Origin: CAG-177 sp964587915
Lineage (GTDB): Bacteria > Bacillota > Clostridia > Oscillospirales > Acutalibacteraceae
Direction of reading: 5' to 3'
NCBI GenBank assembly: GCA_964587915.1
Contig: CAZPMK010000001.1
Coordinates: 88,364-152,363 of the forward strand
DNA length: 64,000 nt
Position numbers and translations under genes: made by a program
The notes under the pieces: model-generated
Told to the model about the DNA's origin: nothing
Seen by the model: only the letters and a program-made list of their open reading frames with translations
Databases searched by the model: none
In this document: one piece after another, positions 16,859 through 25,607 of the stretch
How the letters are laid out: each line of letters opens with the position of its first letter
Position numbering within the stretch: position 1 is the stretch's first letter

Positions 16859-17869
16859 TTACGCCTCGTCGTCCCAGTCGTCGTCAAGCTCGAAGTCCTT
16901 GCCCATAACCTCACGAACGGCGTCGATGATACCGTTCTGGTCGATGCCGAGCATGGACATGATATCCTCATGCAGACCGATGGGAGCGAACTTGTCGGGG
17001 ATGCCGAGCTGCTTGAATGCACAGCCCTTGCCGGCTTCAACGATAACCTCGGCAACTGCACTGCCGAGACCGCCGAGAATGTTGTGGTCCTCAACGGTGA
17101 TTATGCGGCGGGTATCCATGACTGCCTTGATGATGGCTTCCTTGTCGATGGGCTTAATGGTGTGCATATTGAGAACTCTGATTTTGAGTCCGTCGGCATT
17201 TTCAAGGAATTTTGCAGCCTGAAGAGCCTGGAATACGCATGAACCGCAAGCGATGATGGTGAGGTCGGAGCCTTCATTTACGGTGACTGCCTTGCCAACC
17301 TCGAAGCCGTAGTCGGAGTTTTCGTAAAGAACTCTGTCAAAGCCTCTGTTTATACGAATGTAGTAGGGGCCGAAATTCTCATATGCGGCGTTTACTGCAT
17401 TGTAGGTTTCAATACCGTCTGCGGGGCAGATAACGGTGAGATTCGGGAGCGAACGGCAAACGGCAAGATCGCAGATTGCGTGATGCGTTGAGCCTGCCTG
17501 ACCGAAAGAGGTACCTGCGTGCGTTGCTATGATTTTAGCATTAACGTTCTGATAGCAGATATCTGTGTGAAGCTGGTCGGCACTTCTGAGAGAAGCAAAT
17601 ACCGAGAAGGTGGAAAGGAAAGGAACAAGTCCTGCCTTTGCCATGCCGGCTGCCATACCGAACATATTTTGTTCTGCAATACCGACGTTGAAGAATCTGT
17701 CGGGGAATTTTTCGCCGAACAGACCGATTTTTGTTGATTTACCGAGGTCTGCGGTAAGAGCAACTACCTCGGGATGCTTTTCGCCAAGCTCGCAAAGAGC
17801 CTTGCCGTATATTTCAGCGGTCGCAAACTGAGTGGATTCAGCGGCGGTATAGGTCATTCCTCCTGCCAT
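16859..17869 (-). CDS. Transketolase, C-terminal subunit
   Basis: 336 residues covering the pyrimidine-binding and C-terminal domains of a split transketolase. The catalytic Glu that activates thiamine diphosphate is in GIAEQNM (about residue 84), and the substrate loop is THAGTSFGQAGSTHHA. With the N-terminal subunit it transfers two-carbon ketol units between a ketose phosphate and an aldose or other acceptor. The ribosome site AAAAGGAGG lies in the end of the upstream subunit gene, 2 bases separate stop and start, and the pair is clearly co-translated. The tail is unusually acidic (FELDDDWDDEA). The acceptor substrate cannot be inferred. Confidence 0.92.
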   Translation of the reverse strand: MAGGMTYTAAESTQFATAEIYGKALCELGEKHPEVVALTADLGKSTKIGLFGEKFPDRFFNVGIAEQNMFGMAAGMAKAGLVPFLSTFSVFASLRSADQLHTDICYQNVNAKIIATHAGTSFGQAGSTHHAICDLAVCRSLPNLTVICPADGIETYNAVNAAYENFGPYYIRINRGFDRVLYENSDYGFEVGKAVTVNEGSDLTIIACGSCVFQALQAAKFLENADGLKIRVLNMHTIKPIDKEAIIKAVMDTRRIITVEDHNILGGLGSAVAEVIVEAGKGCAFKQLGIPDKFAPIGLHEDIMSMLGIDQNGIIDAVREVMGKDFELDDDWDDEA

Positions 17870-17871
17870 GA

Positions 17872-18741
17872 TCAGACGCCCTCCTTTTCTGCACGAGCTA
17901 CACGCTTAGCGTAATGGTTTTTGAGGCTCTCCTGAGCCTTTGCGTACTTGTCATCATCAATTGCACCGTAGTGCCAGAGATAATTGTCCTCCATGTAATC
18001 AATACCCTCACCCTTGATGGTGTTGGCGATTATCATAACGGGAGCACCCTTGTTTTCAAGAGCAAAATCAATAGCCTCGGAAAGCTCGTTGAAGTTATGA
18101 CCGTCAACCTCTTTAACAACGAAGCCGAATGCACGCCACTTGTCGGCAAAGGGTTCGAGAGCCATAACGTCCTCGGTTCTGCCGTCTATCATGCACTTGT
18201 TGCGGTCAACGAAGGTGATAACGTTGTCTACCTTGAAATGAGCGGCAGACATTGCGGCCTCCCAGTTGGAGCCTTCATCGCATTCACCGTCGCCGAGAAT
18301 GCAGTAGGTCTTGTAATCCTTACCGAGAACTCTTGCGGCAAGAGCGGTACCTACGGCAATGGGAAGTCCGTGACCGAGTGAACCGGTCGAAGCGTCAACG
18401 CCGACAACCTTGTTGGAGTCAAGGTGAATACCCATCTTTGAATTGGTAAGGTTGAAGGTCTTGAGCTGTTCCTTGTCGTTGAAGCCGAGCTCGCAAAGAA
18501 GGCTGGCGTAAGCAACGCCCGAGTGACCCTTGCTGAGAATGAAGCGGTCTCTGTCCTCCCAATCGGGGTTGGAAACGTCGATCTTCATGTACTTGTAGTA
18601 AAGAATGGTGAGCATATCCATAACGCTCATGCCGCCGCCGATATGGGCACTGCCTGCCCAATAAGTCGTGTCAAGGCAGAGGTTGCGAAGCTCAAAGGCT
18701 TTCTTTTCGAGAGCCAGCCATTCCTGCTTTGATAATGCCAT
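17872..18741 (-). CDS. Transketolase, N-terminal subunit
   Basis: 289 residues forming the thiamine-diphosphate (pyrophosphate-binding) domain. The ThDP motif begins GDGECDEGSNWEAAM and ends at an Asn about 28 residues on; SAHIGGGMS and SKGHSGVAY carry the conserved active-site histidines. It binds Mg2+-ThDP and pairs with the adjacent C-terminal subunit. AAGGAGG precedes the ATG. Its place between an aminotransferase and SCP2-like genes, instead of with transaldolase or ribulose-phosphate epimerase genes, suggests a dedicated role outside the bulk pentose phosphate pathway (inference). Confidence 0.93.
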   Translation of the reverse strand: MALSKQEWLALEKKAFELRNLCLDTTYWAGSAHIGGGMSVMDMLTILYYKYMKIDVSNPDWEDRDRFILSKGHSGVAYASLLCELGFNDKEQLKTFNLTNSKMGIHLDSNKVVGVDASTGSLGHGLPIAVGTALAARVLGKDYKTYCILGDGECDEGSNWEAAMSAAHFKVDNVITFVDRNKCMIDGRTEDVMALEPFADKWRAFGFVVKEVDGHNFNELSEAIDFALENKGAPVMIIANTIKGEGIDYMEDNYLWHYGAIDDDKYAKAQESLKNHYAKRVARAEKEGV

Positions 18742-18789
18742 ATGATGTTCCTCCTTATATATTCATAAGCGGACTGCCCGCTTTGTTTC

Positions 18790-20052
18790 TCAGTTGCGTT
18801 CGGGGTGGTTCTTGCGAAGAGTATTGAATGCGTCCTCAGCCACTTCAAGAGTGTGCTTGATATCGTCGTCGGTGAGGGAAGCGTTCATGAAATGGTTGTG
18901 GTGGTTCGTCATGAAAATGCCTCTCTTAACCATTTCGGCTATCCATTCCTGATGAAGCATGAGTGAATTGTCATCCTTGAGCATGAGATAGAACAATGCC
19001 GGCTCGCCGCTTACGGAAAGATTGAAGCCGTTGTTAGCCGCCGCCGCCTTGAGACCGTCGGTGAGCTTGATGCCCTTTTCACGGAACATTGCGGGAGTGT
19101 TGAGCTTCTTCATTTTTTCGATGCAAGCAATACCTGCCGCAAAGGGAATGGCACTCATCCAGTAGCTTCCCGTGTAAGAAAGACCGCTGATGGAGCTCTT
19201 GAGCCATTCTTTACCGCAAAGAGCGGAAACGTTCCAGCCGTTAGCAAGAGCCTTGCAGAAGCAGATGAGGTCTGCCTCGAAGCCGTAATAGTGGTCGGAG
19301 CCTGCAAGGTCAAGTCTGAAGCCGGCTCTTACGTCGTCTATGATAAGAACGATGCCCTTTTCGGTGCAGAGCTTGCGAACCTTCTGCCAATAGCCCTCTG
19401 CGGGGAGAACGTTATCGGCAAAGTTACCGTGAAGATAGGGAGTTGAAATGAATGCGGCAATCTCGCCCTCGTTTTCTTCAACAACCTTCTTCAAGCCGTC
19501 AAAGTCGTTCCAGTCAACATAGAGGTTGTTTGCAACGTCCTCGGGGATAACGCCGGGATAGTCGAGCTTTTGGCACCAAGGTGCAACGCCGTGATAGAAG
19601 CCGTTTACGAAGATGATTTTCTTCTTGTGAGTTGCGGCTCTTGCGGTCATTATTGCGGCTGTGGTGGTATCGCCGCCGTTCTTTGCAAAGAATGCCCAAT
19701 CGGCGGTTGCAACGGTGTCAACAAGGCACTCTGCAAATTCGATTATCTTTGTTGAGGGAGCGGTGACACAGTTCTCAATTTTAGCCTGAGCCATTGCCGC
19801 GGCGTCAACATCGGGATCATTGTATCCGAGAACGTTCGGACCGTATGCACACATATAATCTATGAACTTATTTCCGTCAACATCCCAGAAATAAGAGCCT
19901 TTAGCCTTTTGGCTGAAAAGAGGGTAAGCGGAAACGGGAATGCAGCAGCCCTCGGCAGGACCCTGATGACCGTAAAGACCCGAGGGAATTACCTTTGCCG
20001 CTCTTTTGAAAAGCTCCGTGCTTTTTTCATATGTATTGATTTTGAAACTCAT
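18790..20052 (-). CDS. Class-III aminotransferase (glutamate-1-semialdehyde aminomutase-like)
   Basis: PLP enzyme of 420 residues. The N-terminal third shows FWDVDGNKFIDYMCAYGPNVLGY, typical of the subgroup III fold. The PLP-phosphate region reads FAKNGGDTTTAAIMTARA where relatives usually have xNSGTEA. The conserved Asp is in IIDDVRAGFR, and the Schiff-base Lys in FCKALANGW (about residue 272). It could be a transaminase or an aminomutase acting on an amino aldehyde or amino sugar. No heme genes are near, so a role as HemL is unlikely. It lies between the SCP2-like gene (13 bases) and transketolase N (48 bases) with a strong AAGGAGG. Confidence 0.88.
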   Translation of the reverse strand: MSFKINTYEKSTELFKRAAKVIPSGLYGHQGPAEGCCIPVSAYPLFSQKAKGSYFWDVDGNKFIDYMCAYGPNVLGYNDPDVDAAAMAQAKIENCVTAPSTKIIEFAECLVDTVATADWAFFAKNGGDTTTAAIMTARAATHKKKIIFVNGFYHGVAPWCQKLDYPGVIPEDVANNLYVDWNDFDGLKKVVEENEGEIAAFISTPYLHGNFADNVLPAEGYWQKVRKLCTEKGIVLIIDDVRAGFRLDLAGSDHYYGFEADLICFCKALANGWNVSALCGKEWLKSSISGLSYTGSYWMSAIPFAAGIACIEKMKKLNTPAMFREKGIKLTDGLKAAAANNGFNLSVSGEPALFYLMLKDDNSLMLHQEWIAEMVKRGIFMTNHHNHFMNASLTDDDIKHTLEVAEDAFNTLRKNHPERN

Positions 20053-20065
20053 TTTCGCAGCCTCC

Positions 20066-20824
20066 TTATGCTAAATAAACAGCAACTCTGTCGAGTATTC
20101 TGTTAAGGTTATCGAGCATGGAGATCATGCCCTTCATGACGATATCACCCGTGCCTATGCAGGCAATGGCGTTGATTTTGCCGTCAAAGAGGTCTCTTGC
20201 AAGCTCTATTGAAGCAAATTCCATAATGGCTCTCGGATTGTCGCTGGGCTTTTTGAGAGCAAGGAGTCTGTGATTCTTAACTCTGATGGTGGTGCTTGCC
20301 GTGTCTTTGATGCTGAACGAGATTTCACCGTCTACCATGTGGTCGGCGGAGAACTTGCCTATTTCGTCATTGTTGCCTATCTGTGCAACTGCAACGGTGA
20401 TGGTGTTGAGCAGAAGCAGGGTGCTGATTCTGAAGAAATCGGGATCCTTGAGGTCTTCCTCGGAGGGTCTGAGATACTTGTTGAGAAGATCCGTGAGACC
20501 GATGAAATCCTTGAGCAGGAAGCCGATATGGAGAAATCCCTTTGAGGGGATGGGGGTAACGGTGCCGTCGATAAGACCGTTGAACTTCTCACAAGAGGAG
20601 AAGGGGAGCTTGACGTCACACTTGGTGCATCCCTGGTCCATTCTGCATTTGCCGTTGGCAAACGTGATGGTGGCACTCGGACCGCCCTTGACCTCAAAGC
20701 CTACGGAAAGGGGCTTTTTATTGGTCAGCAGACTGCTCGCTTCGGGAGCAAGTTCGCAGAGGTTTTCGAGAGTACCGAGGATGGCGTAAAGATTGATGTA
20801 CGCCAGAGTTTTCTGATCAATCAT
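20066..20824 (-). CDS. SCP2-like protein, paralogue 1
   Basis: 252 residues, first gene of the operon. A beta-strand region (VGFEVKGGPSATITFANGKC, about 41-60) leads into FSSCEKFNGLIDGTVTP (75-91), the same F-x-S-x-E-x-(M/F)-N-x5-G-x3-P pattern as the last gene of the operon. This resembles the SCP2/sterol-carrier fold, which binds lipids or acyl groups. The C-terminal part is helical with a small hydrophobic patch near 135-150. Cys60, 66 and 69 form a compact group. There is no signal peptide. The two paralogues bracketing a transketolase and aminotransferase suggest carriers or scaffolds for a hydrophobic substrate (inference). Confidence 0.65.
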   Translation of the reverse strand: MIDQKTLAYINLYAILGTLENLCELAPEASSLLTNKKPLSVGFEVKGGPSATITFANGKCRMDQGCTKCDVKLPFSSCEKFNGLIDGTVTPIPSKGFLHIGFLLKDFIGLTDLLNKYLRPSEEDLKDPDFFRISTLLLLNTITVAVAQIGNNDEIGKFSADHMVDGEISFSIKDTASTTIRVKNHRLLALKKPSDNPRAIMEFASIELARDLFDGKINAIACIGTGDIVMKGMISMLDNLNRILDRVAVYLA

Positions 20825-20881
20825 TTTGATTTCCTCCTTATGTTATGCGAAAGTAGACTCCCGCATTTATATATTCAATTT

Positions 20882-20910
20882 ATTTTAGCAGAGATTTCTG
20901 TCAATGTCAA
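20882..20910 (-). promoter_or_regulatory. Promoter of the SCP2/aminotransferase/transketolase operon
   Basis: Reading the minus strand: TTGACA, 17-base spacer, TAAAAT. A second TTGACA overlaps the spacer. It lies 57 bases before the first start codon. Confidence 0.75.
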
Positions 20911-20971
20911 CAAAAAATACTCTTCCAATTGAAAAAAATACAGTAAAAAAACTAATTGCAGGATTTTGGAC

Positions 20972-21661
20972 TTAAAAAAGAATGACAAATTCCTCTATAA
21001 GCCGTGCCGCATTTGAGGCGGCGACGGGCAAGAATTCGTTGTATGACATATGAGACGAGCCGTCGGCACAGTCGGAAACGGCACGAACCACGCAGAAAGG
21101 AACGGCGTTTGTAAAGCAGACCTGAGCTATTGCGGCACCCTCCATTTCACACACCGATGCATTGAACATATCAACGATATATTTTTTCTTTTCGGCACTT
21201 GCAACGAATTGATCTCCCGAGGCGATGATTCCGCGAACGGTCTTTACTCCGTCGAGTTTTTCGGCGGCTTTTTCGAGAACGGAAACAACCTTTTCATCGG
21301 CGGGAATATTTACGATGTTCAGCCCCGAAATAAGTCCGACGGGATCTCCGAGAGGAGAGGTGTCCATGTCATGCTGTACAAGACTTTCACCGATTGCGAT
21401 ATCGCCTATGGAAAGCCGAGTGTCGAGGCTTCCGCCGACCCCCGTGTTTATGATGCATTCGGGAGAATATTTGAGAATCATTGTTTGGGTACACATTGCG
21501 GCGGCAACCTTGCCTATTCCGCAGGCGGCAATTACGATTTTCTTTCCGTGAAGAGTGCCGCTTACGTATTCAACGCCGCTCACCGTTTCGGCGGTCTTGT
21601 TTTCCATGAGTGATTTTACCTTTTCGACTTCAATGTGCATTGCACCGATTATTCCGAGCAT
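20972..21661 (-). CDS. mtnN: 5'-methylthioadenosine/S-adenosylhomocysteine nucleosidase
   Basis: 229 residues, the usual length. It cleaves adenine from methylthioadenosine and S-adenosylhomocysteine, recycling products of SAM-dependent reactions and of radical-SAM enzymes that release 5'-deoxyadenosine. Signatures are MLGIIGAMHIEVE at the N-terminus, NTGVGGSL near residue 78, the substrate segment VCEMEGAAIAQVC near 170, and the catalytic Asp in RAVSDCADG near 197. GGAGG precedes the ATG. It is monocistronic with its own promoter. Confidence 0.95.
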   Translation of the reverse strand: MLGIIGAMHIEVEKVKSLMENKTAETVSGVEYVSGTLHGKKIVIAACGIGKVAAAMCTQTMILKYSPECIINTGVGGSLDTRLSIGDIAIGESLVQHDMDTSPLGDPVGLISGLNIVNIPADEKVVSVLEKAAEKLDGVKTVRGIIASGDQFVASAEKKKYIVDMFNASVCEMEGAAIAQVCFTNAVPFCVVRAVSDCADGSSHMSYNEFLPVAASNAARLIEEFVILF

Positions 21662-21699
21662 TTTTGAAACCTCCGTAATTTTCTTGTTTTAACGGATTC

Positions 21700-21728
21700 A
21701 TTTTATCATGTGTGCGAATAAATATCAA
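21700..21728 (-). promoter_or_regulatory. Promoter for mtnN
   Basis: Minus strand: TTGATA, 17-base spacer, TAAAAT, ending 39 bases before the start codon. It is divergent from the rmuC promoter. Confidence 0.65.
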
Positions 21729-21759
21729 CAAAAATAAACAAATGTTGCACAAAAATATG

Positions 21760-21788
21760 TTGCTAAATATTCATAGATATGTTATAAT
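21760..21788 (+). promoter_or_regulatory. Promoter for rmuC
   Basis: TTGCTA (21760-21765), 17-base spacer, perfect TATAAT (21783-21788). The predicted transcript begins near 21795, almost on top of the ATG at 21798, which supports the TTG start at 21831 for the gene. Confidence 0.7.
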
Positions 21789-21830
21789 TCTTTAATAATG
21801 CGTACTTTTTTAAGAAAGGGAGAGGCGAAT

Positions 21831-23135
21831 TTGGAAATATATATCGTAATCGCACTTCTTGCGGCGGTGATAATAATGCTTGCGGTTCTGCTTGCCCGCC
21901 AAGGCAAAAAGGACGATTCTCAGTTGCAAACAAAAATAGATTCCCTCTCGGCATCTCTCGGCTCGGAATTTGAACGGAGCAGGCGTGAAAGTGCCGACTC
22001 TCAGCGAGATATGCGTGAAGAGACCGCAAAATCAATCGGAGAGATGAGTGCAAGGCTCGAACGGCTCCGTCTTGAAAATATCGACAGACAGAACAAAACC
22101 GAAAGGACACTTATAGAATCCCTTGCGGAAATCCGTCTTAACAATGCACGCCAGAGCGAAAAGCAGAGCAAGGAGCTCTCCGAGGCGGTGGACAGACTGC
22201 GTGAAAGCAACGAAAACAAGCTCGAGCAGATGCGTCTCACCGTTGACGAAAAGCTGACCTCAACTCTTTCGCAACGGCTTGACAGCTCATTCAAAACCGT
22301 TTCCGACAGGCTCGAAAGCGTATATAAATCTCTCGGCGAGATGAAGGAGCTTTCAAACGGTGTTACGGCGAACGTCACAACGCTCAACCGAGTGCTTACC
22401 AATGTCAAGGCGAGAGGCACTTGGGCTGAAATCCAGCTCGGAGCAATTCTTGATCAGACCATACCCGGAATGTACGAAACGAATTTTGCTTGCGTTCCCA
22501 ATTCAAAGGACAGAGTGGAATTTGCCGTTCGTATACCGTCAAGCGACGGTGAAAGAACAACGTATCTTCCGATAGATTCAAAATTTCCCATGGAGGATTA
22601 TGTTCGTCTTTGCAATGCCGCAGATGAAGCAGATGCACAGGCACTTGCGGCGGCAAGAAAGGCGTTGGAGGCAAGGGTGACGGCGGAGGCTCGAACGGTA
22701 TCGAAATACATAAACGTTCCGCTGACAACGCCGTTTGCGATAATGTACCTTGCCACGGAGGGACTTTACGCCGAAATTGCATCGTCCCGAAGCGGAATAG
22801 CGGAAAAGCTCCAAAGCGAGTTTAACGTAATGATAGCGGGACCGTCAACAATAACGGCGTTGCTCAATTCTCTTTCTCTCGGCTTCAGAGCCGTTGCCAT
22901 AAACGAAAAGGCAAACGAGGTTCGTCTGCTTCTTGCGGCGGCACGGGTACAGTACGATAAATTCGGCATTGTTCTGCGTAAGGCAAGACAGAAAATAGAC
23001 GAAGCGGGCAAGTCACTCGATGAAGCGGATAAACGCAACGAGATAATCCGCAAAAAGCTCGGCAAGGCGGGCGAGCTTGACGGAACAAGTGCCGCCGACA
23101 TTCTCGGCTTGGAAGAAGATAATTCGGATATATAA
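21831..23135 (+). CDS. rmuC: DNA recombination protein RmuC
   Basis: 434 residues. It has one N-terminal membrane helix (about 2-22), a long coiled coil (about 30-180), and a C-terminal RmuC domain related to restriction-endonuclease-like folds, with the conserved GTWAEIQLGAILDQ and LPIDSKFPMEDY segments. RmuC limits recombination at inverted repeats in E. coli; the mechanism is unclear. I prefer TTG 21831, with GGGAGAGG 5-8 bases upstream, over ATG 21798, which lies at the predicted transcription start. A GH3 gene follows after 34 bases. Confidence 0.9.
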   Translation: MEIYIVIALLAAVIIMLAVLLARQGKKDDSQLQTKIDSLSASLGSEFERSRRESADSQRDMREETAKSIGEMSARLERLRLENIDRQNKTERTLIESLAEIRLNNARQSEKQSKELSEAVDRLRESNENKLEQMRLTVDEKLTSTLSQRLDSSFKTVSDRLESVYKSLGEMKELSNGVTANVTTLNRVLTNVKARGTWAEIQLGAILDQTIPGMYETNFACVPNSKDRVEFAVRIPSSDGERTTYLPIDSKFPMEDYVRLCNAADEADAQALAAARKALEARVTAEARTVSKYINVPLTTPFAIMYLATEGLYAEIASSRSGIAEKLQSEFNVMIAGPSTITALLNSLSLGFRAVAINEKANEVRLLLAAARVQYDKFGIVLRKARQKIDEAGKSLDEADKRNEIIRKKLGKAGELDGTSAADILGLEEDNSDI

Positions 23136-23169
23136 TATATGATACATGATTAAAGGAGGAACATCCCCG

Positions 23170-25587
23170 ATGAAAAAACCCGAGGAAATTCTTGCTCAAA
23201 TGACTCTTGAAGAAAAGGCCGCTATGTGTGACGGTGCGGATTTCTGGCATCTCAAGGGTATGGAGAAGTACGACATACCGCAAATAACGGTGTGCGACGG
23301 TCCTCACGGATTGCGTAAAAAGGATTACAGCAAGGCGGGAATAAGCCTTTCCACAAGCGTACCGGCAATCAGCTACCCCACAGCGGCAACCACCGCCGCC
23401 TCATGGGATCCCGAGCTGCTTTATGAAATGGGTACGGCATTGGGCAAAAAGTGTCTTAAAGAGGAGGTTGGAGTCCTTCTCGGTCCCGGTATCAATATGA
23501 AGCGTTCACCTCTTTGCGGCAGAAATTTTGAATATTTTTCCGAAGATCCCGTGTTGGCGGGCGAGCTTGCTGCGGGATTCATAAACGGTGTTCAGTCACA
23601 GGGCGTCGGAACCTCTCTCAAGCATTTTTGTGCGAACAGTCAGGAAACACGCAGAATGACGTGCGATTCAGTCGTCGATGAGCGTGCTCTCAGAGAAATA
23701 TATCTCACCGCATTTGAAATTGCCGTCAAAAAGGCGAAGCCGTGGACGGTTATGAATTCATACAATAAAATCAACGGAGCACACGGCTCTGAAAACGCAC
23801 ACACCCAGATTGAAATTCTCCGCGACGAGTGGGGCTTTGACGGCGTTGTTGTGAGCGACTGGGGAGCGGCAAATGACAGAGTTCTCGGTCTTAAAAACGG
23901 CAACGATTTAGAAATGCCGTCGTCCTCCGGCTCGGGCACGAAAAAAATAATCGAAGCGGTGAAAAACGGCACTCTTGACGAGGCGGTGGTCAACGAAAGA
24001 GCATTGAACGTACTCAAGCTCATAAAGAAAGCCGCCGACGGTGCAAAGAAGAATTATGAATATAATGACCTTGACGACCAGCCGCTTGCAAGAAAAATTG
24101 CGGCACAGTCAATGGTTCTTCTCAAAAATGACGGTATACTTCCTCTCAAGAAGGATAAGAAAATAGCAGTTATCGGTGAGCTTGCAAGAACGCCGAGATA
24201 TCAGGGTGCAGGAAGCTCCCACATAGTGCCCACACAGCTTGACAACGCTCTCGACGAGCTTCAAAAATCGGGCTACACCGTAGAATTTGCCAAGGGCTAC
24301 GAGCTTTCCGCAAAGAAAGCGAAGAAAAATGCGGCTCTTGCGGCACAGGCGGCACAGCTTGCTTCAACCTGCGATACGGCGGTCGTCTTTGTCGGTCTTA
24401 CCGATGAATACGAGGCGGAGGGCTATGACAGACAGCATATGCAGCTCCCCGATGCCCATAACGCTCTCATAAACGAAATCCTCAAGACGAACAAGAATGT
24501 TGTTGTTGTTCTTGCGGGCGGTTCACCCGTTGAATTGCCGTGGAATGACGGTGTAAGAGCCATTCTCAATTCCTATCTCGGCGGACAGGCGGGAGCAGGT
24601 GCGGTTGCGGATATCATCAGCGGTGCGGTCAATCCGAGCGGCAAGCTGCCCGAAACCTATCCTCTCAGCTATGACGATACGCCGGCGAAAAACAACTTCC
24701 CCGGAAATCCTGCCACCGTGGAATACAGAGAGAGCATATATATAGGTTACAGATACTACGAAAAGGCGGACAAGGGTGTTCGTTATCCGTTCGGCTACGG
24801 ACTTTCCTATACGAGCTTTGAATATTCCGATATTACCGTTGACAAAACGCAGATGACGGATGCGGATAAGCTCACCGTATCATTTAAGATAAAAAATACC
24901 GGCTCCGTTGCGGGTGCGGAGATTGCACAGCTCTATGTTTCCGACAAGCAGAGCACGATTTACAGACCCGAAAAGGAGCTTAAAGCGTTCAAAAAGGTAT
25001 TCCTTGAAGCGGGCGAAGAAAAGACCGTTACGCTCGAGCTTTGCAAGAGAGCATTTGCATTTTATAATGTAAATATAAATGATTGGTGCGTTGAAAGCGG
25101 AGAATTTGATATTCTTGTCGGTGCTTCAAGTGCGGATATCAAGCTGAAAGCGACCGTCACCGTAACGGCACCCGAGGCGAATATTCCCGATTATTCAAAA
25201 ACCGCTCCCTGCTACTACAGTGCAGACGTTCAGAGCGTTCCTGCCGCACAGTTTGTTGCCGTTCTCGGCAGAGAATTGCCCCCGACGGTCAAGAGAAGCG
25301 ATATACCGCTCGATATAACGGACAACTTTGAAAACGCTTCAAGAACAAAGAACGGTGCAAAGCTCTACGGCTTGCTCAAAAAGCTCGTTCCCGCAGGATT
25401 TGCACAGGCGATTGCACTTCAAACGCCTTTCCGTGATTTCATCAGCATGAGCGGCGGCGTATTCAGCGAGAAAATGGCAGAGGGTCTCTTGAAGATTCTC
25501 AACGGAGAAAAGGGCGGAGTGAGAACCATACTCAAATGCGTTCCAAAGGCTATAAAAGGGGTAGGTCCCCTTTTGAAGAATATTTAA
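23170..25587 (+). CDS. GH3 beta-glycosidase (beta-glucosidase-like)
   Basis: 805-residue glycoside hydrolase family 3 enzyme. The (alpha/beta)8 domain carries the nucleophile Asp in GVVVSDWGA (about residue 230). The second domain (about 310-540) has the KNDGILPL element, and a fibronectin-III-like domain (about 555-670) follows. The last 130 residues form an extra region ending in an amphipathic basic stretch that I cannot assign. There is no signal peptide, so it probably hydrolyses imported beta-linked oligosaccharides in the cytoplasm. AAAGGAGG decides ATG 23170. The next gene follows after 20 bases. Confidence 0.93.
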   Translation: MKKPEEILAQMTLEEKAAMCDGADFWHLKGMEKYDIPQITVCDGPHGLRKKDYSKAGISLSTSVPAISYPTAATTAASWDPELLYEMGTALGKKCLKEEVGVLLGPGINMKRSPLCGRNFEYFSEDPVLAGELAAGFINGVQSQGVGTSLKHFCANSQETRRMTCDSVVDERALREIYLTAFEIAVKKAKPWTVMNSYNKINGAHGSENAHTQIEILRDEWGFDGVVVSDWGAANDRVLGLKNGNDLEMPSSSGSGTKKIIEAVKNGTLDEAVVNERALNVLKLIKKAADGAKKNYEYNDLDDQPLARKIAAQSMVLLKNDGILPLKKDKKIAVIGELARTPRYQGAGSSHIVPTQLDNALDELQKSGYTVEFAKGYELSAKKAKKNAALAAQAAQLASTCDTAVVFVGLTDEYEAEGYDRQHMQLPDAHNALINEILKTNKNVVVVLAGGSPVELPWNDGVRAILNSYLGGQAGAGAVADIISGAVNPSGKLPETYPLSYDDTPAKNNFPGNPATVEYRESIYIGYRYYEKADKGVRYPFGYGLSYTSFEYSDITVDKTQMTDADKLTVSFKIKNTGSVAGAEIAQLYVSDKQSTIYRPEKELKAFKKVFLEAGEEKTVTLELCKRAFAFYNVNINDWCVESGEFDILVGASSADIKLKATVTVTAPEANIPDYSKTAPCYYSADVQSVPAAQFVAVLGRELPPTVKRSDIPLDITDNFENASRTKNGAKLYGLLKKLVPAGFAQAIALQTPFRDFISMSGGVFSEKMAEGLLKILNGEKGGVRTILKCVPKAIKGVGPLLKNI

Positions 25588-25607
25588 CAAACGGAGGAAG
25601 CGAGAAA

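Noticed and set aside
18790..20052. HemL of tetrapyrrole synthesis
   Set aside because: The PLP-phosphate region departs from the typical pattern, no other heme genes are near, and the operon context is different.
13684..20824. D-apiose or similar transketolase catabolic pathway
   Set aside because: A kinase and a split transketolase fit, but the isomerase is missing, an aminotransferase and SCP2-like proteins are present, and the kinase lies beyond a terminator.
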